A DNA stretch of 64,000 bases from Paroedura picta. Taxonomy: Eukaryota; Chordata; Lepidosauria; Squamata; Gekkonidae. Below, piece by piece: positions 1 through 14,684 of the stretch. The translations under genes were made by a program, and so were the position numbers. Under the pieces are notes generated by a model. The model searched no databases, was not told where the DNA came from, and saw nothing but the letters and a program-made list of their open reading frames with translations. Each line of letters opens with the position of its first letter. The first letter of the stretch is position 1. Location of the stretch: positions 2,071,501-2,135,500 of the forward strand of contig NC_135371.1 in assembly GCF_049243985.1 (NCBI RefSeq). The letters are read 5' to 3'.

Positions 1-169
1 TCCACAAATAACCTGAGTTAAGGGTCCAGTGTTGCTATTTCTCAATATACAAATGTATGACCAAACAGGAAAATACATGTATATATTATAAATGAATTAA
101 AAACACAGCCATCTGACAGAGAGGCTGATTCTGTGAAGGCTCAAGGGGGTGGCAGGTGACAGTGGGTGA

Positions 170-262
170 GCGATAAGGGTTGTGAGTGTCCTGCATGGTG
201 CAGGGGGTTGGACTAGATGACCCAGGAGGTCCCTTCCAACGTGTATTTTTCTATGATTCTTA
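170..262 (+). repeat. CR1-like LINE 3' end
   Basis: Short fragment ending in the tail seen in sauropsid CR1 elements: a 'ggttggactagatgaccc' stretch, then 'cccttccaac' and a 'ctatgattct' terminus. Comparable ends recur at 14685-14935, 19110-19203 and 27240-27640. It is strongly 5'-truncated with no coding capacity. Confidence 0.6.
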
Positions 263-535
263 GAAGGAGTTTGTTCTTATATGCCACTTTTCTCTACCCG
301 AAGGAGTCTCAAAGCGGCTTCCAATCGCCTTCCCTTTCCTCTCCCCACAACAGACACCCTGTAAGGTGGGTGAGGCTGAGAGAGCTCTGATATCACTGTT
401 CAGTCAGAACAGCTTTATCAGTGGCAAGGCCAAGGTCACCCAGCTGGCTGCATGTGGAGGAGGAGCGGGGAATCAAACCCAGCTCGCCAGATTAGAAATC
501 TGTGCTCCTAACCACTACAGCAAGTTGGCTCAAAT
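262..535 (-). repeat. tRNA-headed SINE (family 1)
   Basis: Read on the - strand it starts with a tRNA-like head containing a Pol III A box of the type 'gtagtggttaggagc' and a B-box-like 'gggtttgattccc', followed by a body ending in 'aaagtggcatataagaac'. This family is the most frequent repeat in the window. I do not know its registered name. Confidence 0.7.
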
Positions 536-597
536 AATAGCCTCAAATCGGAATAATGTCATACAATTATATCAAACATAGAACTAATTAATTATAA

Positions 598-829
598 AGG
601 TAAAGGTATCCCCTGTGCAAGCACCGAGTCATGTCTGACCCTTGGGGTGACGCCCTCCAGCGTTTTCTTGGCAGACTCAATACGGGGTGGTTTGCCAGTG
701 CCTTCCCCAGTCATAACCGTTTACCCCCCAGCAGCAAGCTGGGTACTCATTTTACCGACCTCGGAAGGATGGAAGGCTGAGTCGACCTTGAGCCGGCTGC
801 TGGGATCGAGCTCCCAGCCTCATGGGAGC
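598..829 (-). repeat. tRNA-headed, BovB-tailed SINE (family 2)
   Basis: On the - strand this has a tRNA-derived head, a middle with 'ggaaggcactggcaaacc' and a tail with 'gtcagacatgactcggtgc' that resembles the BovB LINE 3' end. That composition is known for squamate Sauria-type SINEs. Other copies are at 1941-2220, 37764-38045 and 54657-54885. Confidence 0.72.
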
Positions 830-894
830 TGAGAAGACATCCCCAATCTTTTTGTTCTCCTGGTTCTCTTTCTGGGGGCTCCGCTTGTATTGCA

Positions 895-4639
<3,745 letters not shown>

Positions 4640-4771
4640 GCGACTCTCGTGAAGTACCAGCGAGCTCACGCGGAGGAGAAAACATTCAAATGCCTGGACT
4701 GCGGGAAGAACTTTGTTTGGAGCACCACCCTCACCTCACACCAAAGATCGCCCACGGGAGCGACTATGTAA
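4640..4771 (+). pseudogene. Decayed C-terminal fingers downstream of gene A stop
   Basis: In frame with gene A after the TGA, the sequence continues as [20 protein letters not shown] and a further [20 protein letters not shown], then TAA at 4769-4771. This is the rest of finger 12 plus a finger 13 whose last His is Pro. It is probably former coding sequence now in the 3' UTR. Stop-codon read-through is possible but nothing shows it. Confidence 0.75.
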
Positions 4772-4974
4772 ACGCTCAAAGAACTAGGGAAAACTTCAGT
4801 CAGGACAGAGGGCCAGCAAGACCTCAGGGGGGGGGGGAACTATGTAAATACGCAGTTTATTGTGTAAACGCTAGTTTCTATTCCACTCGTTTGTGAGTTC
4901 GCACAGGACAGGAACCATGTTTGTATTTGAGGTGTGAGACAAGCTGATCAAAATGGGTCGCTGTGTTGGTCCTT

Positions 4975-5050
4975 AGCAATAGAAAAGAGCAAGAGTCCAG
5001 TAGCATCTTAAAGGCTGACCTGATTTGTGGCAGGGTATGAGCTTTCATGA
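4975..5050 (+). repeat. Interspersed repeat end seeding the minisatellite
   Basis: Carries 'agtccagtagcatcttaaag' and 'tttgtggcagggtatgagc', a repeat end common in sauropsid genomes. The adjacent minisatellite contains the reverse complement of its second half, so the start of the array is a short palindrome. Confidence 0.5.
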
Positions 5051-5878
5051 GTTAGTCTTTAAGGAGAACATGGACTCACAAAAGCTCATACCCTGCCACA
5101 AATCTGGTTAGTCTTTAAGGAGAACAGGGACTCACAAAAGCTCATACCCTGCCACAAATCTGGTTAGTCTTTAAGGAGAACAGGGACTCACGAAAGCTCA
5201 TACCCTGCCACAAATCTGGTTAGTCTTTAAGGAGAACAGGGACTCACGAAAGCTCATACCCTGCCACAAATCTGGTTAGACTCTAAGGAGAACAGGGACT
5301 CACGAAAGCTCATACCCTGCCACAAATCTGGTTAGACTTTAAGGAGAACAGGGACTCACAAAAGCTCATACCCTGCCACAAATCTGGTTAGTCTTTAAGG
5401 AGAACAGGGACTCACCAAAGCTCATACCCTGCCACAAATCTGGTTAGACTTTAAGGAGAACAGGGACTCACCAAAGCTCATACCCTGCCACAAATCTGGT
5501 TAGACTTTAAGGAGAACAGGGACTCACCAAAGCTCATACCCTGCCACAAATCTGGTTAGTCTTTAAGGAGAACAGGGACTCACCAAAGCTCATACCCTGC
5601 CACAAATCTGGTTAGTCTTTAAGGAGAACAGGGACTCACAAAAGCTCATACCCTGCCACAAATCTGGTTAGTCTTTAAGGAGAACAGGGACTCACAAAAG
5701 CTCATACCCTGCCACAAATCTGGTTAGACTTTAAGGAGAACAGGGACTCACGAAAGCTCATACCCTGCCACAAATCTGGTTAGACTTTAAGGAGAACAGG
5801 GACTCATGAAAGCTCATACCCTGCCACAAATCTGGTTAGTCTTTAAGGAGAACAGGGACTCACAAAAGCTCATACCCA
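5051..5878. repeat. 56-bp minisatellite, about 15 units
   Basis: Units of 56 bp run head to tail ('ggttagtctttaaggagaac...' type). Variants of 'gactcac(a/g/c)aaag' and 'g(t/a)cttt' cluster in blocks (for example four consecutive 'caccaaag' units at about 5387-5610), which suggests segmental amplification. The array ends part-way through a unit at 5878. Confidence 0.95.
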
Positions 5879-5934
5879 GGTTTTTGACTTCAGTGAATAA
5901 GCCTGTCTTACGAGGAACCATCAGATGGCCGTCT

Positions 5935-5940
5935 AATAAA
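5935..5940 (+). promoter_or_regulatory. Possible poly(A) signal for gene A
   Basis: AATAAA about 1.3 kb after the gene A stop and just past the minisatellite. If used, the minisatellite would lie in the 3' UTR. No transcript evidence. Confidence 0.3.
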
Positions 5941-6229
5941 GCATGTCTTTACGTTATGGCAGAATGGTGACTGGGGAACACATCGAGTTCCTTCTTCTCA
6001 AAGCTGGTATCCCCGGGTTAGAAACGATAGAGAAAAGGGGCAGTGGACATTTTTAAAAGGGATGGCTCATCTTCCCTCTGACAAAACGGCACCTTTTAGC
6101 CCTGGGAGGGTGCACTGGATATTTAATTGACATGGGAAATTCCCACTGGCTGGTTTCCCTGGAGGACAGCTGTCAGCCAATGGGAAGCTCAGCCCAAGAG
6201 GCCCTTCTAGGAACAGCGGAAGCTTATTT

Positions 6230-6660
6230 AGAGAATAACATGGGGGATTTTCACATTACCTTTCTAAACTGGATGTTATTTGTCACCAGCCTGATTTCGA
6301 CTGAAGCGATCTGGGGATGGGGGTTTCATACAGCGAATTTCCTTCCGTTAATGAGCAGACTCTCAAGCTCTATGGTAATTTCAAACAGTGCTGCTTCCCT
6401 CCCACATGTGATCTTCCTTTAGCATTCTAATAGGAGTGCTATAGCACTCAACCACTATAGCTCTTCACTGCTGAGGGAGCCCCATGGAAAGGCTGCTATA
6501 GCGTTGAAGTGCTATGTAGTGGTGTAGTGCTATAGCGCTCATATTAGAATGTTTAAAAAAATCTGTGGAAGATTGTGCTGCAAAAGAGGTGTGTGAGGGG
6601 GGGGGGAAGGGGCATTGCAGGAAGCACAATGGACACTTTAAGCAGCACACCATAACAATT
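6230..6660. repeat. Unclassified repeat with 'ctatagcactcaa' motif
   Basis: Contains 'ttcatacagcgaatttcc', 'attctaataggagtgctatagcactc' variants and 'aagatcacactg'-like stretches that recur at 20935-21180, 23180-23460 and 38340-38790. I see no coding frame and cannot assign a class. Confidence 0.5.
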
Positions 6661-7026
6661 CAGAAGCATGACAAAGGGTAGAATAGGAGGGCAGGACAGT
6701 TTCCTCAAATGTGGCTCAACCATGCTTTGCTAACCCGACGCAAGTGGGCTTATGTGAACAGGACAATAAATTTTGCATAGGCAACCTGTCCCTAAAATGG
6801 AATACGAAGGCAGTTTGAAAATCCCCACAGCCTTGCAGTCGACTCTGGGCTAAGGAGGAACATGGTAAAGCCTTATCACCTCTTGGGAGAGCTGGGGAGA
6901 AACTAGATGAGGATTTTTCTTTTCCTTTTGTGGAAAACATTTCAAAATATATATTTGTATTCAATCCTTTTAACCTGGAAACAAAGCATTTACAATACAA
7001 GAACCACCACTACCACCACCCCTCTA
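6661..7026. other. Intergenic, nothing recognised
   Basis: No exon, repeat or RNA gene that I can support. Confidence 0.4.
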
Positions 7027-7122
7027 AAAGAACTGCGACTGGCCCAAGGTCACCCAGCTGGCTGCACGTGGAGGAGCGGGGAAGCAAGCCCGGCTCCCCA
7101 GATTAGAGGCCGCCACTCTAAC
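7027..7122 (-). repeat. SINE family 1 head fragment
   Basis: tRNA-like head only: 'caaggtcacccagctggctg' to 'ccactctaacca' as seen on the + strand. Truncated. Confidence 0.6.
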
Positions 7123-7498
7123 CAATCCCCCAAAGCCTTTTCCGGTGTTGCCTTCTGGCTCTGAAATTCGGGGGATGAACGCCTCTGGATGCACCTGGTT
7201 CCCCCTGCTTGAACCTATGAAACCACCTCCTGCAGAACCAGACCCTCCTTCTACCAAGGTTGGGATTGTCTACTCAGGCGGCAGCAGTTCTGCAGGGTCT
7301 CAGGCAGGCAGTGGCTTTCCCCTCAAGGAGGACCCAAAGGGCCTTGCGTTATTCTCCAGCCCTCCATTTTATCCTCAAAACAACATCCCTGTGAGGCAGG
7401 TTGGGCTGAAAGTGCGTGTGACTCTCCCAAGGTCTTCAGACCAGCCAGTGACCAACTTTAATATATCTGACCTGGGCCCCCCCCCCCATTGTGACATT

Positions 7499-7645
7499 TT
7501 CTGTCTTGACATCAGAAGAAGAAGAAGAAGCTCTAATGGGACAGGAACTGGCCCAAGATCACCCAGCTGGCTGCATGTGGAGGAACAGGGAATCAAAGCC
7601 GGCTCTCCAGATCAGAAGCTGCCACTCTTAACCACGACATCTCAC
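7499..7645 (-). repeat. SINE family 1 fragment
   Basis: Begins with a (gaa)n tail and ends with the tRNA-like head 'ctcttaaccacgacatctc'. Internal body deleted. Confidence 0.6.
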
Positions 7646-7779
7646 TGGCTGCATGTGGAGAATGGGGGGGGGGATGCCCCTAGCTGGCTGCCCATGGAGA
7701 AGTGGGGAAACAGACTCCAAGTTAGAGGCTGCCGCTCTTAAACACTCCACCTCACTGGCTCTCCACAGTATTATGAGCA

Positions 7780-7870
7780 CCTGGTGTGGTGTGGTGGTTA
7801 AGAACAGCATCTTCTGATCTGGCAAGCTGGGTTTGGTTTCCCGCTCCTCCACGTGCAGCCAGCCGGGTCA
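7780..7870 (+). repeat. SINE family 1 head fragment
   Basis: 'ggtgtggtggttaagaac' then 'gctgggtttggtttcccg' and the cacgtgcagcc body start. Head only. Confidence 0.6.
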
Positions 7871-8394
7871 CCGGAGAACACCCCAAGCCAGGGGAGTGTA
7901 AAAATGCACAGTCCTTCTGGGCTCCCACAAGATAAGGAGAACGAAACAAATCCCCACAGAGACCAAGCTAGGTGTAAAAGATACTTTTAGGCCACAGTAG
8001 GTAGCAGAGATAAACAGTGACTCAAAGTAAAGGGCCACCAAATTCCCATCTGGAGTAAAACTCCCCCTTTAACTGGGCAGGCTGACGGATTCTCTTCACT
8101 AGTTTTGCAATCTCCCCATGAATGTTCCCCCCCTGCCTTTCAAAGCTCAGACCCAAATTATAGCCTGACTGCCCTTAGAGGTCACTGCAAGGGCAATGAC
8201 CACATGCCCCTGATGAGACCCAGCTGGACTGGATAAAACAGGTGTGAAGAATTTGGGCTTTCTGCTGAAGCCGTCAGGAAGCCCCTTTCTCTCAGGGATG
8301 CAGAACAGAGAGAGCTCAGAGATCATCACAGGGCTGTTTCCAATGAAATAAGCCCTCCTTGTCTTTACAGCGGCCTTGGGCTCCTCACAGTCCT
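7871..8394. other. Intergenic, nothing recognised
   Basis: No open frame or splice-supported exon. Part may be old transposon sequence, but I cannot place it. Confidence 0.35.
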
Positions 8395-8560
8395 GATGTT
8401 CTGGGTGAACAGTTTATCTCAGAGCTCTCTCAAGCCCGCCCACCTCACAGGGTGCCTGTTGAGGGAAGAGGCAGGGAAGGCAACTGGGAGCTGCTTTGAG
8501 GCTCTTTGGGGCACTGAACAGCAGGGTATAAAAACCAACACTTCTTCTAAACACAGATGA
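8395..8560 (+). repeat. SINE family 1 tail fragment
   Basis: 'ctctcaagcccgcccacctc' to 'gggtataaaaaccaacact' followed by cttctt; the head is missing. Confidence 0.6.
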
Positions 8561-8631
8561 AACCTCTTTCTGTTGAGGTCAGCACTTATTGGCCTTTGTG
8601 CGTTTTTCAGGTGTGATGCTCTGTCATGTGG

Positions 8632-8912
8632 AAGAGAAGAAGAAGAAGAGTTGGTTCTTATATGCCGCTTTTCCCTACCTGAAGGAGGCTCAAAGCGGCT
8701 TACAGTCGCCTTCCCTTTCCTCTCCCCACAACAGACACCCTGTGGGGTGGGTGAGGCTGAGAGAGCCCTGATATCACTGCTCGGTCAGAAGAGTTTTATC
8801 AGTGCCGTGGCGAGCCCAAGGCCACCCAGCTGGCTGCATGTGGGGGGGGGGGGGCGCGGAATGGAACCCAGCAAGCCAGATTAGAAGTCCGCACTCCTAA
8901 CTACGACACCAA
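8632..8912 (-). repeat. SINE family 1, near full length
   Basis: (gaa)n tail at the left, 'gccgcttttccctacctgaa' body, and a tRNA-like head at the right ('gaagtccgcactcctaac'). About 280 bp. Confidence 0.78.
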
Positions 8913-10021
8913 ACAGAGAAGTCCAGGAAATGGTCCTTTCAATCCAGGCATGTTTTCCTGGGGAACAAACAGCCTGCGAGGGACACGCTGCACCCGGTCA
9001 GCTTCCAGTAGGTGGCATCTGCAGAGAGCTGTGGAAGGGCCCAGTGACGCCACTGAACAATAGACAGCCCGAAGGGAAGGGGCAGAGCGGCTGCTGGAAA
9101 AGGTCGGTGGGGAGGGGGGAGAACAGTGGGGCACGGAACAAGGGGGGCCTGGCCAGGAGAGGATCCGTAGCTCAGTGCCTGGACCCCAGGCCTTAGGCAG
9201 AGGAGGTGCCAGATGCAGCCCTGGGCGTTTCTGGTGCTGAAAGAGGATTTCAGGGGAGCAGGAGGAGAGAGACCCTTCCGAAACCGAACATCTGTCTGGC
9301 CACTCTTAAGGCAAGCTTCCGGTGGGTTTCTGTGAGTAGGAGCTTTGGCGTGTGAGGCTGACAAAAGGATGCATGGGGGGGGGGGGAGCCAACCAAGGCA
9401 TGTTTCTCCCTCTCCCAAAAGGCTGGAGCTGGGTGGGACGGCTGCACCAGGATGCCAGCCTCCAGGTGGGACCTGGGGAACCCCCCAAATTGCAGACTGC
9501 AGAAATCTGTTTCCTTTAAGGGACAGTGGCAGCTCTGGGGAGGAAGCCTTTGGCCTCTGTGCCCCACTGAGGCCCTTTTCCCTCCCCAGGCTCCGGGTCT
9601 CAGGGGTAGGGGTGCCAATTCCTGGAGATTCAGAGGCGGGGCCTGGGGAGGACAGGAGCCTCCCTCCCAAGCAGCCCTTTTCCCCGGGGAAAGAATATCT
9701 GTCAATCCAGAGGATCTCGAGGTCTCACCTGGAGGCTGGCATCCCGACTAAGCTTGCCCACTCTGGGCTGAGAAATTCGTGGCAATTTGGGGGTGATCTG
9801 GGGCAGGGCAGGGCAGGGGCCTCAGGAGACCCTCCTGCCATTTATTTCCTCCTCCGAAGCCGCCGTTTCCTCCAGGGCAACTGAGATTTTATGGTCAGGA
9901 GGTAGCCTCGTAATTTTGGGAGATGCCCGGGCCCTGCCTTTGAGAAAACGCTTGTTACACTTTGAGATGCACAGATGCAGCAGCACAGCTTATAACTGGG
10001 TAAGCATGTATTGATGAGCCA
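8913..10021. other. Intergenic with family-3 repeat fragments
   Basis: Contains fragments of an abundant family ('ggatgccagcctccaggtgg' type) at about 9450-9500 and 9600-9760. The overlapping open frames of 150-243 codons on both strands are low-complexity shadows. No gene supported. Confidence 0.4.
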
Positions 10022-10205
10022 CAAGAAGAAGAAGAGTGGGTTTTTATACCCCACTTTCCACTGCCTGAAGGCGCCTCAAAGCGGCTTCCAATCGCCTTCC
10101 CTTCCTCTCCCCACAACAAGATTTGAAGTGCTACTTCAGACCAGCCTGCCCATCCTCTTGAATCTCCCCTAAAAAGACACCCAGTGAGGAGGGGGAGGCG
10201 GAGAG
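10022..10205 (-). repeat. SINE family 1 fragment
   Basis: (aga)n tail and the 'ccactgcctgaaggcgcctc' body; the tRNA-like head is missing. Confidence 0.6.
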
Positions 10206-10374
10206 CCCTTCTGAGAAGTGCAGGAAGTGTAGTCAACGGAGGAGGAAGCCTCCAGCTGAACCAGTCAAGACCTAGGAGGGGAATATTTGAAAATCTGCTG
10301 ATCTGAATCTGCTACCTGCATAGCTCCCCCAACGCCCCCCTGCAGGATGTAATTTGTGTGCTGTTAAATCATGC

Positions 10375-10960
10375 GCATTCCGACATCATGTTTAATTGGT
10401 TGTCGTGGGATTTCTGGGCTGTGTGGCCGTAGTCTGGTAGTTTTAGTCCCCGTCGCTTCACCAGGAATTGGGGCTGGCATCTTCAGAAGTAGGACTCAGC
10501 AAGATGGGAACTTCTACATGCCAAAGAGTGAAGTGTGTGGATTTATTTACTGGGCAATTCATTTACTATTCTAGGTGTGGTGTGTAACGCATCACATGTC
10601 TTATCTGGGAGTCTCCCAGGGGATGGACTGGCACGAGGAAGTGCTTTTCCGGTGTCCACTTAGAGTTCATCAGCAAGTACATTAGGAAGTTTCCCCCCAT
10701 GTGTCTGGGTGGAGTTCATTAGCAAGTCATTGGGAAATTTTCCCTGTCTGTGGATGAAACTCATTTAAAAGTCCATTAGTTAAGGTATCTAATGAAACAT
10801 TGTGAGGAGTTTTTAGAGTCCCGTTGTTTTTAATTCTGATGTTTTATAGGGCTGGCATCCAGGTTTTATTGATTTTCAGACTCTCTTCTTTTTTGTTGAA
10901 ACTGTATTGGTGCTTGTGAATTTCATTCACTTCCCTGCATAAGACTATAGTAGTTGTCCT
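10375..10960. repeat. Unclassified retroelement-like repeat
   Basis: Includes 'gggatttctgggctgtgtgg' and 'ggggctggcatcttcagaag', sequences I associate with a widespread squamate repeat that may be Penelope-like. No coding frame remains. The assignment is from memory only. Confidence 0.35.
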
Positions 10961-11116
10961 ACCTCTGAAGCCACAGTCACTGGAAAATGTCAGGGGCCAA
11001 AGCTACCAGACTCCATTGGACACACAGCCCTGGCAAACCCAAAACCACCCACTGACTCCGTTCCTGAAAGCCTTTGACAATTCACTGTGTTTAATCTTAT
11101 TGTCTTTTCCCCACAG

Positions 11117-11791
11117 GAAAAAGCTGCTACTCACAAGGAGCGTCTCCTGGGCACGATTCCTCAGCATGGCTAGCAGTAGAGGCTGCCGGGCCAGCGGATG
11201 TGCCCTTTTGGAGTCATTGTGATTTCCCCCACATGGACAGAGAACAGCAGGGATTTGTAAGGTCTCTAAGGAGGAGAGGTGGGAGCGGTCCAAGGAGGCG
11301 AGACACCTGCAGAGAAGTTGCTGGCGGCGTTCTTGGGAGACCCACTTCAGACTGGGCTGGACCAGCGGCAGGATTTCAGAATGGAGATGAACGAGAAAAC
11401 ATTGAGAGAGAAAGGCATGAGCCAGGTCAGAAGTCCCCCTGGTGTGGTGGGAGACGTTGGCCGTCCGGACACAGGAAAGGCAACCGCAGACACCGCCGTT
11501 CTTCCGAGGGTGGCCGCCGAATCAGAGATGCAATGCCGGCGCTTCCGGCAGTTCCACTTCCATGAGGCTGAAGGGCCACAGAGGGCTTGTGCCAGGCTCC
11601 GTGACCTCTGCCACGCGTGGCTCAGACCCGAGGAATGCAGCAAGGAGGAGATCTTGGACCAGTTTGTCTTGGAGCACTTCCTGGCAGTCCTCCCGGGAGA
11701 AATGCAGAGCTGGGTCAGGGAATGCGAACCGGAGACCTGTGCCCAAGCGGTAGCCGCGGCCGAGGATTTTGTGATGTTTCTCGAGCAACAG
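11117..11791 (+). CDS. Gene B SCAN exon
   Basis: Acceptor 'tcttttccccacag' precedes 11117; donor 'gagcaacag|gtgaga' follows 11791, in phase 0. The SCAN core runs from RRFRQFHFHEAEGPQRACAR through LVLEHF-like helices (EEILDQFVLEHFLAVLPGEM, then [15 protein letters not shown]). Coding starts at 11381; the earlier part would be 5' UTR. Confidence 0.85.
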
Positions 11792-14645
11792 GTGAGAGGC
11801 TGAATGGCACCCGTGGGCAGCAATGGGCCATAGTTCAGTGGGAGAGCTAGAAGAAGGAGAAGAGTTGGTTCTTATATGCCGCTTTTCTCTACCCGAAGGA
11901 GGCTCCAAGCGGCTTACAGTCACCTTCCCTTTCCTCTCCCCTCAACAGACACCCTGTGAGGTGGGTGAGGCTGAGAGAGCCCTGATATCACTGAAGGAGA
12001 AGAGGAGTTGGTTCTTAGATGCCACTTTTCCCTACCCGAAGGAGGCTCAAAGCGGCTTACAGTTGCCTTCCCATTCCTCTCCCCACAACAGACCCCCTGT
12101 GGGGTGGGTGAGGCTGAGAGAGCCCTGATATTCCTGCTCGGTCAGAACAGTTTTATCAGTGCTTTGCCGAGCTCAAGGTCACCCAGCTGGCTGCATGTGG
12201 GGGAGTGCAGAATTGAACCTGGCATGCCAGATTAGAAGTCCGCACTCCTAACCACTACACCAAACTGGCCAGGGATGCTAGCCTCCAGATGGGGCCTGGG
12301 GATCCCCGGAATTTCAGCTCGTCTCCAGAGATCAGTTCCCCGGGAGAACTGCAGCCTTCCATTCCACTGAGGTCCCTGTTCACCCAGGTGCCATTGCCCA
12401 ACTACCTGGAGACTACCTACCTGTCCTGCCCCCCCCACCCCGCACCGGCCAAGGGTGACCTGTCAACCCAAGGCAGATCTCATGGGTGCAAATGGACGGT
12501 CTTCCAGGCCCATCTTCCCAGAGAACTCCTGGTGAGGTCCCTCCTCAGACAGCAGGAGCCAGAAGGAGACACCTCCCTCTGCCTTCTTCTGAGAGACGTG
12601 GCCAGCAGGAGTGGAGGCCAAGGTGTACTGGGCAGACTTCGTAGCTGGGTTTGCTTTGTAGAGCCAGCCTAGTGTCGTGGTTAAGAGTGGTGGCTTCTAA
12701 TCTGGTGAGCCAGGTTTGCTTCCCCACTCCTCCTCCACATGCAGCCATCTGGGGTGACCTTAGGCCAGTCACAGTCCTGATAGTTCCGTTCTCACAGAGC
12801 TGTTAGAGCTCTCCCCGCCCCACCTACCTCGCTGGACACGAAAAGCGGGATATAAAACCAAGTCTTCTTCATCTTCGACTTCTTCTAGAATGCAACCGCA
12901 CGGTTTGGTCTACAGTGTCCTGTTGCCATCTCCAGGCTAGACGCTGTTCCCCCCCAAGGCAGTTTCTTAAACATTGGGGGGGGGGGGGAAATGAAATCTT
13001 CATTTTTTAAAAAAGTGGGATATTTTCTTCTTTCAGGGCCTCGTCACCTTTGAGGAGGTAGCCGTGCGCTTCACCGAGGAGGAGTGGGCCCTGCTGGATC
13101 AGGACCAAAGAGCTCTACACTCAGAGATCATGCAGGGGAATTTTGCAAACGTTGCGTATCTGGGTAAGAACCGCTCCCCCCCCCCACCCCCCACCCCCTG
13201 GGGCTAATGGAGGGACATTGAAGTCTCTTGTGTGGGTAGCCCCCCCGTCCCCTCCTGTGCCATCGCACTGGCTGCTTCGGGCGCGAACAGCTGCTTTGGG
13301 CGCCGAAGTGCCCAACCCTACCACAGATCTCCCCTATTCTAACACCTTTCCGTTTGCTTATTCCATCCCAGCCGTTTACGGGGAAGCGAGGATGTTGGGC
13401 CCTCCTGAGCAAGTCAAGCCAGTGGGGCCGTCCCAAAGAAGGATGGCAGAGAACGTCTTCCAGAAGGACGAACAACTGTCTCAGAATCCGTGCGCTCCCA
13501 GGAAGCCGCCAGGAAGCCCCTTGAGAAGCAGCCCGAGGAAGCAGCGGAGGAGAAGAATGAGCAAGTCCGTTCTCGGTGGGACTGACAAGGCCCTCAGTGA
13601 AGCCCTCCTCCACCCCAGGGGAGAGACGTGCCCCACACCACAGGAAGGCTTCAAAGGAGGCTCAGCTCTTCCTAAACGCAAACGGGTCTATAATCAGGAC
13701 ACGCCCTTTCAGTGTGCCGAGTGCGGGAAGCGCCTGAGCCGCAAGGACCACCTGAGGAGGCATCAGCAGCTTCACAGAGAAGAGAAGCCCCACAAGTGCT
13801 CCTTCTGTGGGAAGGCCTTCAGCCAGAGCTCTCGCCTCGTCGCGCACGGGAGAACCCACACTGGGGAGAAGCCATACGAATGCACGCAGTGCGGGAAACA
13901 TTTCCGTACCTGTATAGGTCTCGTCCACCACAGGAGGGTCCACACCAGAAAGGACCTGTACACCTGTTCACACTGTGGGAAGGGCTTCCCACAGCCCTCT
14001 CTCCTGACGCTGCACGAAAGGAACCACGCCGAAGGGAGGCCGTTCGACTGCACCATCTGCGGGAAGAATTTCAGTAGCAATTCGGAGATCGCTAGGCATG
14101 AGAGGACCCACACCGGGGAGAAGCCCTTCAAATGCTCCTTCTGCGGGAAAACCTTCACGCAGAGCTCCCACCGCATTGCGCATGAGAGGTCCCACACCGG
14201 GGACAACCCTTACAAGTGCCCCGTCTGCGGGAAGCGCTTCAGTTGCAATTCGCACCTGATCATCCACGAGCGGATCCACACCGGGGAGAGACCTTTCAAG
14301 TGCTCGGCCTGCGGGAAATGCTTCGGCTCAAAGTCGCACCTGATCGTCCACGAGCGGATCCACACCGGGGAGAAACCTTACGAGTGCCCGACGTGTGGGA
14401 AGGGCTTCACTTGCAAGTCGTACCTCATTTTACACAGCAAGACTCATTCTGGGGAGAGGCCGCATAAATGCACTGTCTGTGGGAAATGCTTTGCCCGTAA
14501 CGCCGACTTGGTCATACACCACCGGACGCACACGGGAGAGAAGCCACACCACTGCCCTGCCTGTGGGAAGGGCTTCCATCGGCAAAAGCACCTCGCAAAG
14601 CACGAAAAAACCCACATGGAAGTGTTCACATTAATCATCAAGTAA
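11381..14645 (+). CDS. Gene B: SCAN-KRAB-C2H2 zinc-finger protein
   Basis: Three coding exons: SCAN 11117-11791 (ATG at 11381, second ATG at 11387), KRAB 13037-13163 and fingers 13372-14645. The phases match (0, then 1) and the coding length of 1812 nt gives 603 residues. SCAN mediates homo- and hetero-dimerisation between SCAN proteins, KRAB recruits TRIM28, and 11 fingers bind DNA. Unlike genes C-F, the SCAN is compact, without the capsid-like N-terminal extension, and the KRAB box is complete. The KRAB MLE motif is replaced by MQG. The intron between SCAN and KRAB holds three family-1 SINE copies. The start codon is the least certain part. Confidence 0.85.
11849..12272 (-). repeat. Two SINE family 1 copies in tandem
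   Basis: A headless copy (11849-11995) is followed directly by a near-complete copy (11996-12272) in the same orientation, each with a (gaa)n tail. One may have inserted into the tail of the other. Confidence 0.7.
12273..12430 (+). repeat. Family-3 interspersed repeat
   Basis: 'gggatgctagcctccagatg', 'gatcagttccccgggagaac' and a C-rich end. This unclassified family recurs across the window. Confidence 0.5.
12665..12885 (+). repeat. SINE family 1
   Basis: Head 'agtgtcgtggttaagagtgg', B-box-like 'aggtttgcttccccac', tail 'gcgggatataaaaccaagtc' plus (ttc)n. Lies in the SCAN-KRAB intron of gene B. Confidence 0.7.
13037..13163 (+). CDS. Gene B KRAB A-box exon
   Basis: A 127-bp exon between 'cttctttcag' and 'ctgg|gtaag'. 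It reads [20 protein letters not shown] and ends HSEIMQGNFANVAYLG. FTEEEW is intact. The MLE tripeptide, part of the TRIM28-binding surface in characterised KRAB boxes, is MQG here, so repression may be weakened. Confidence 0.92.
13372..14645 (+). CDS. Gene B zinc-finger exon
   Basis: Acceptor 'cttattccatcccag' precedes 13372; phase 1. A linker of about 110 residues rich in Lys and Arg precedes 11 complete C2H2 fingers starting at CAECGKRLSRKDHL and ending CPACGKGFHRQKHLAKHEKTH, then a short tail MEVFTLIIK and TAA. Several linkers deviate from TGEKP (HTRKDLY, HAEGRPF, HTGDNPY), and finger 6 has His where Leu is usual (QSSHRIAH). Confidence 0.93.
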
Positions 14646-14684
14646 CTGGTGTGGGCGCCAAAGGCCCTGTGTTTGAGAGAAGCT

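Noticed and set aside
7145-7741. A 198-codon open frame
   Set aside because: Composed of SINE fragments and low-complexity sequence; no acceptor, no domain and no homologous exon.
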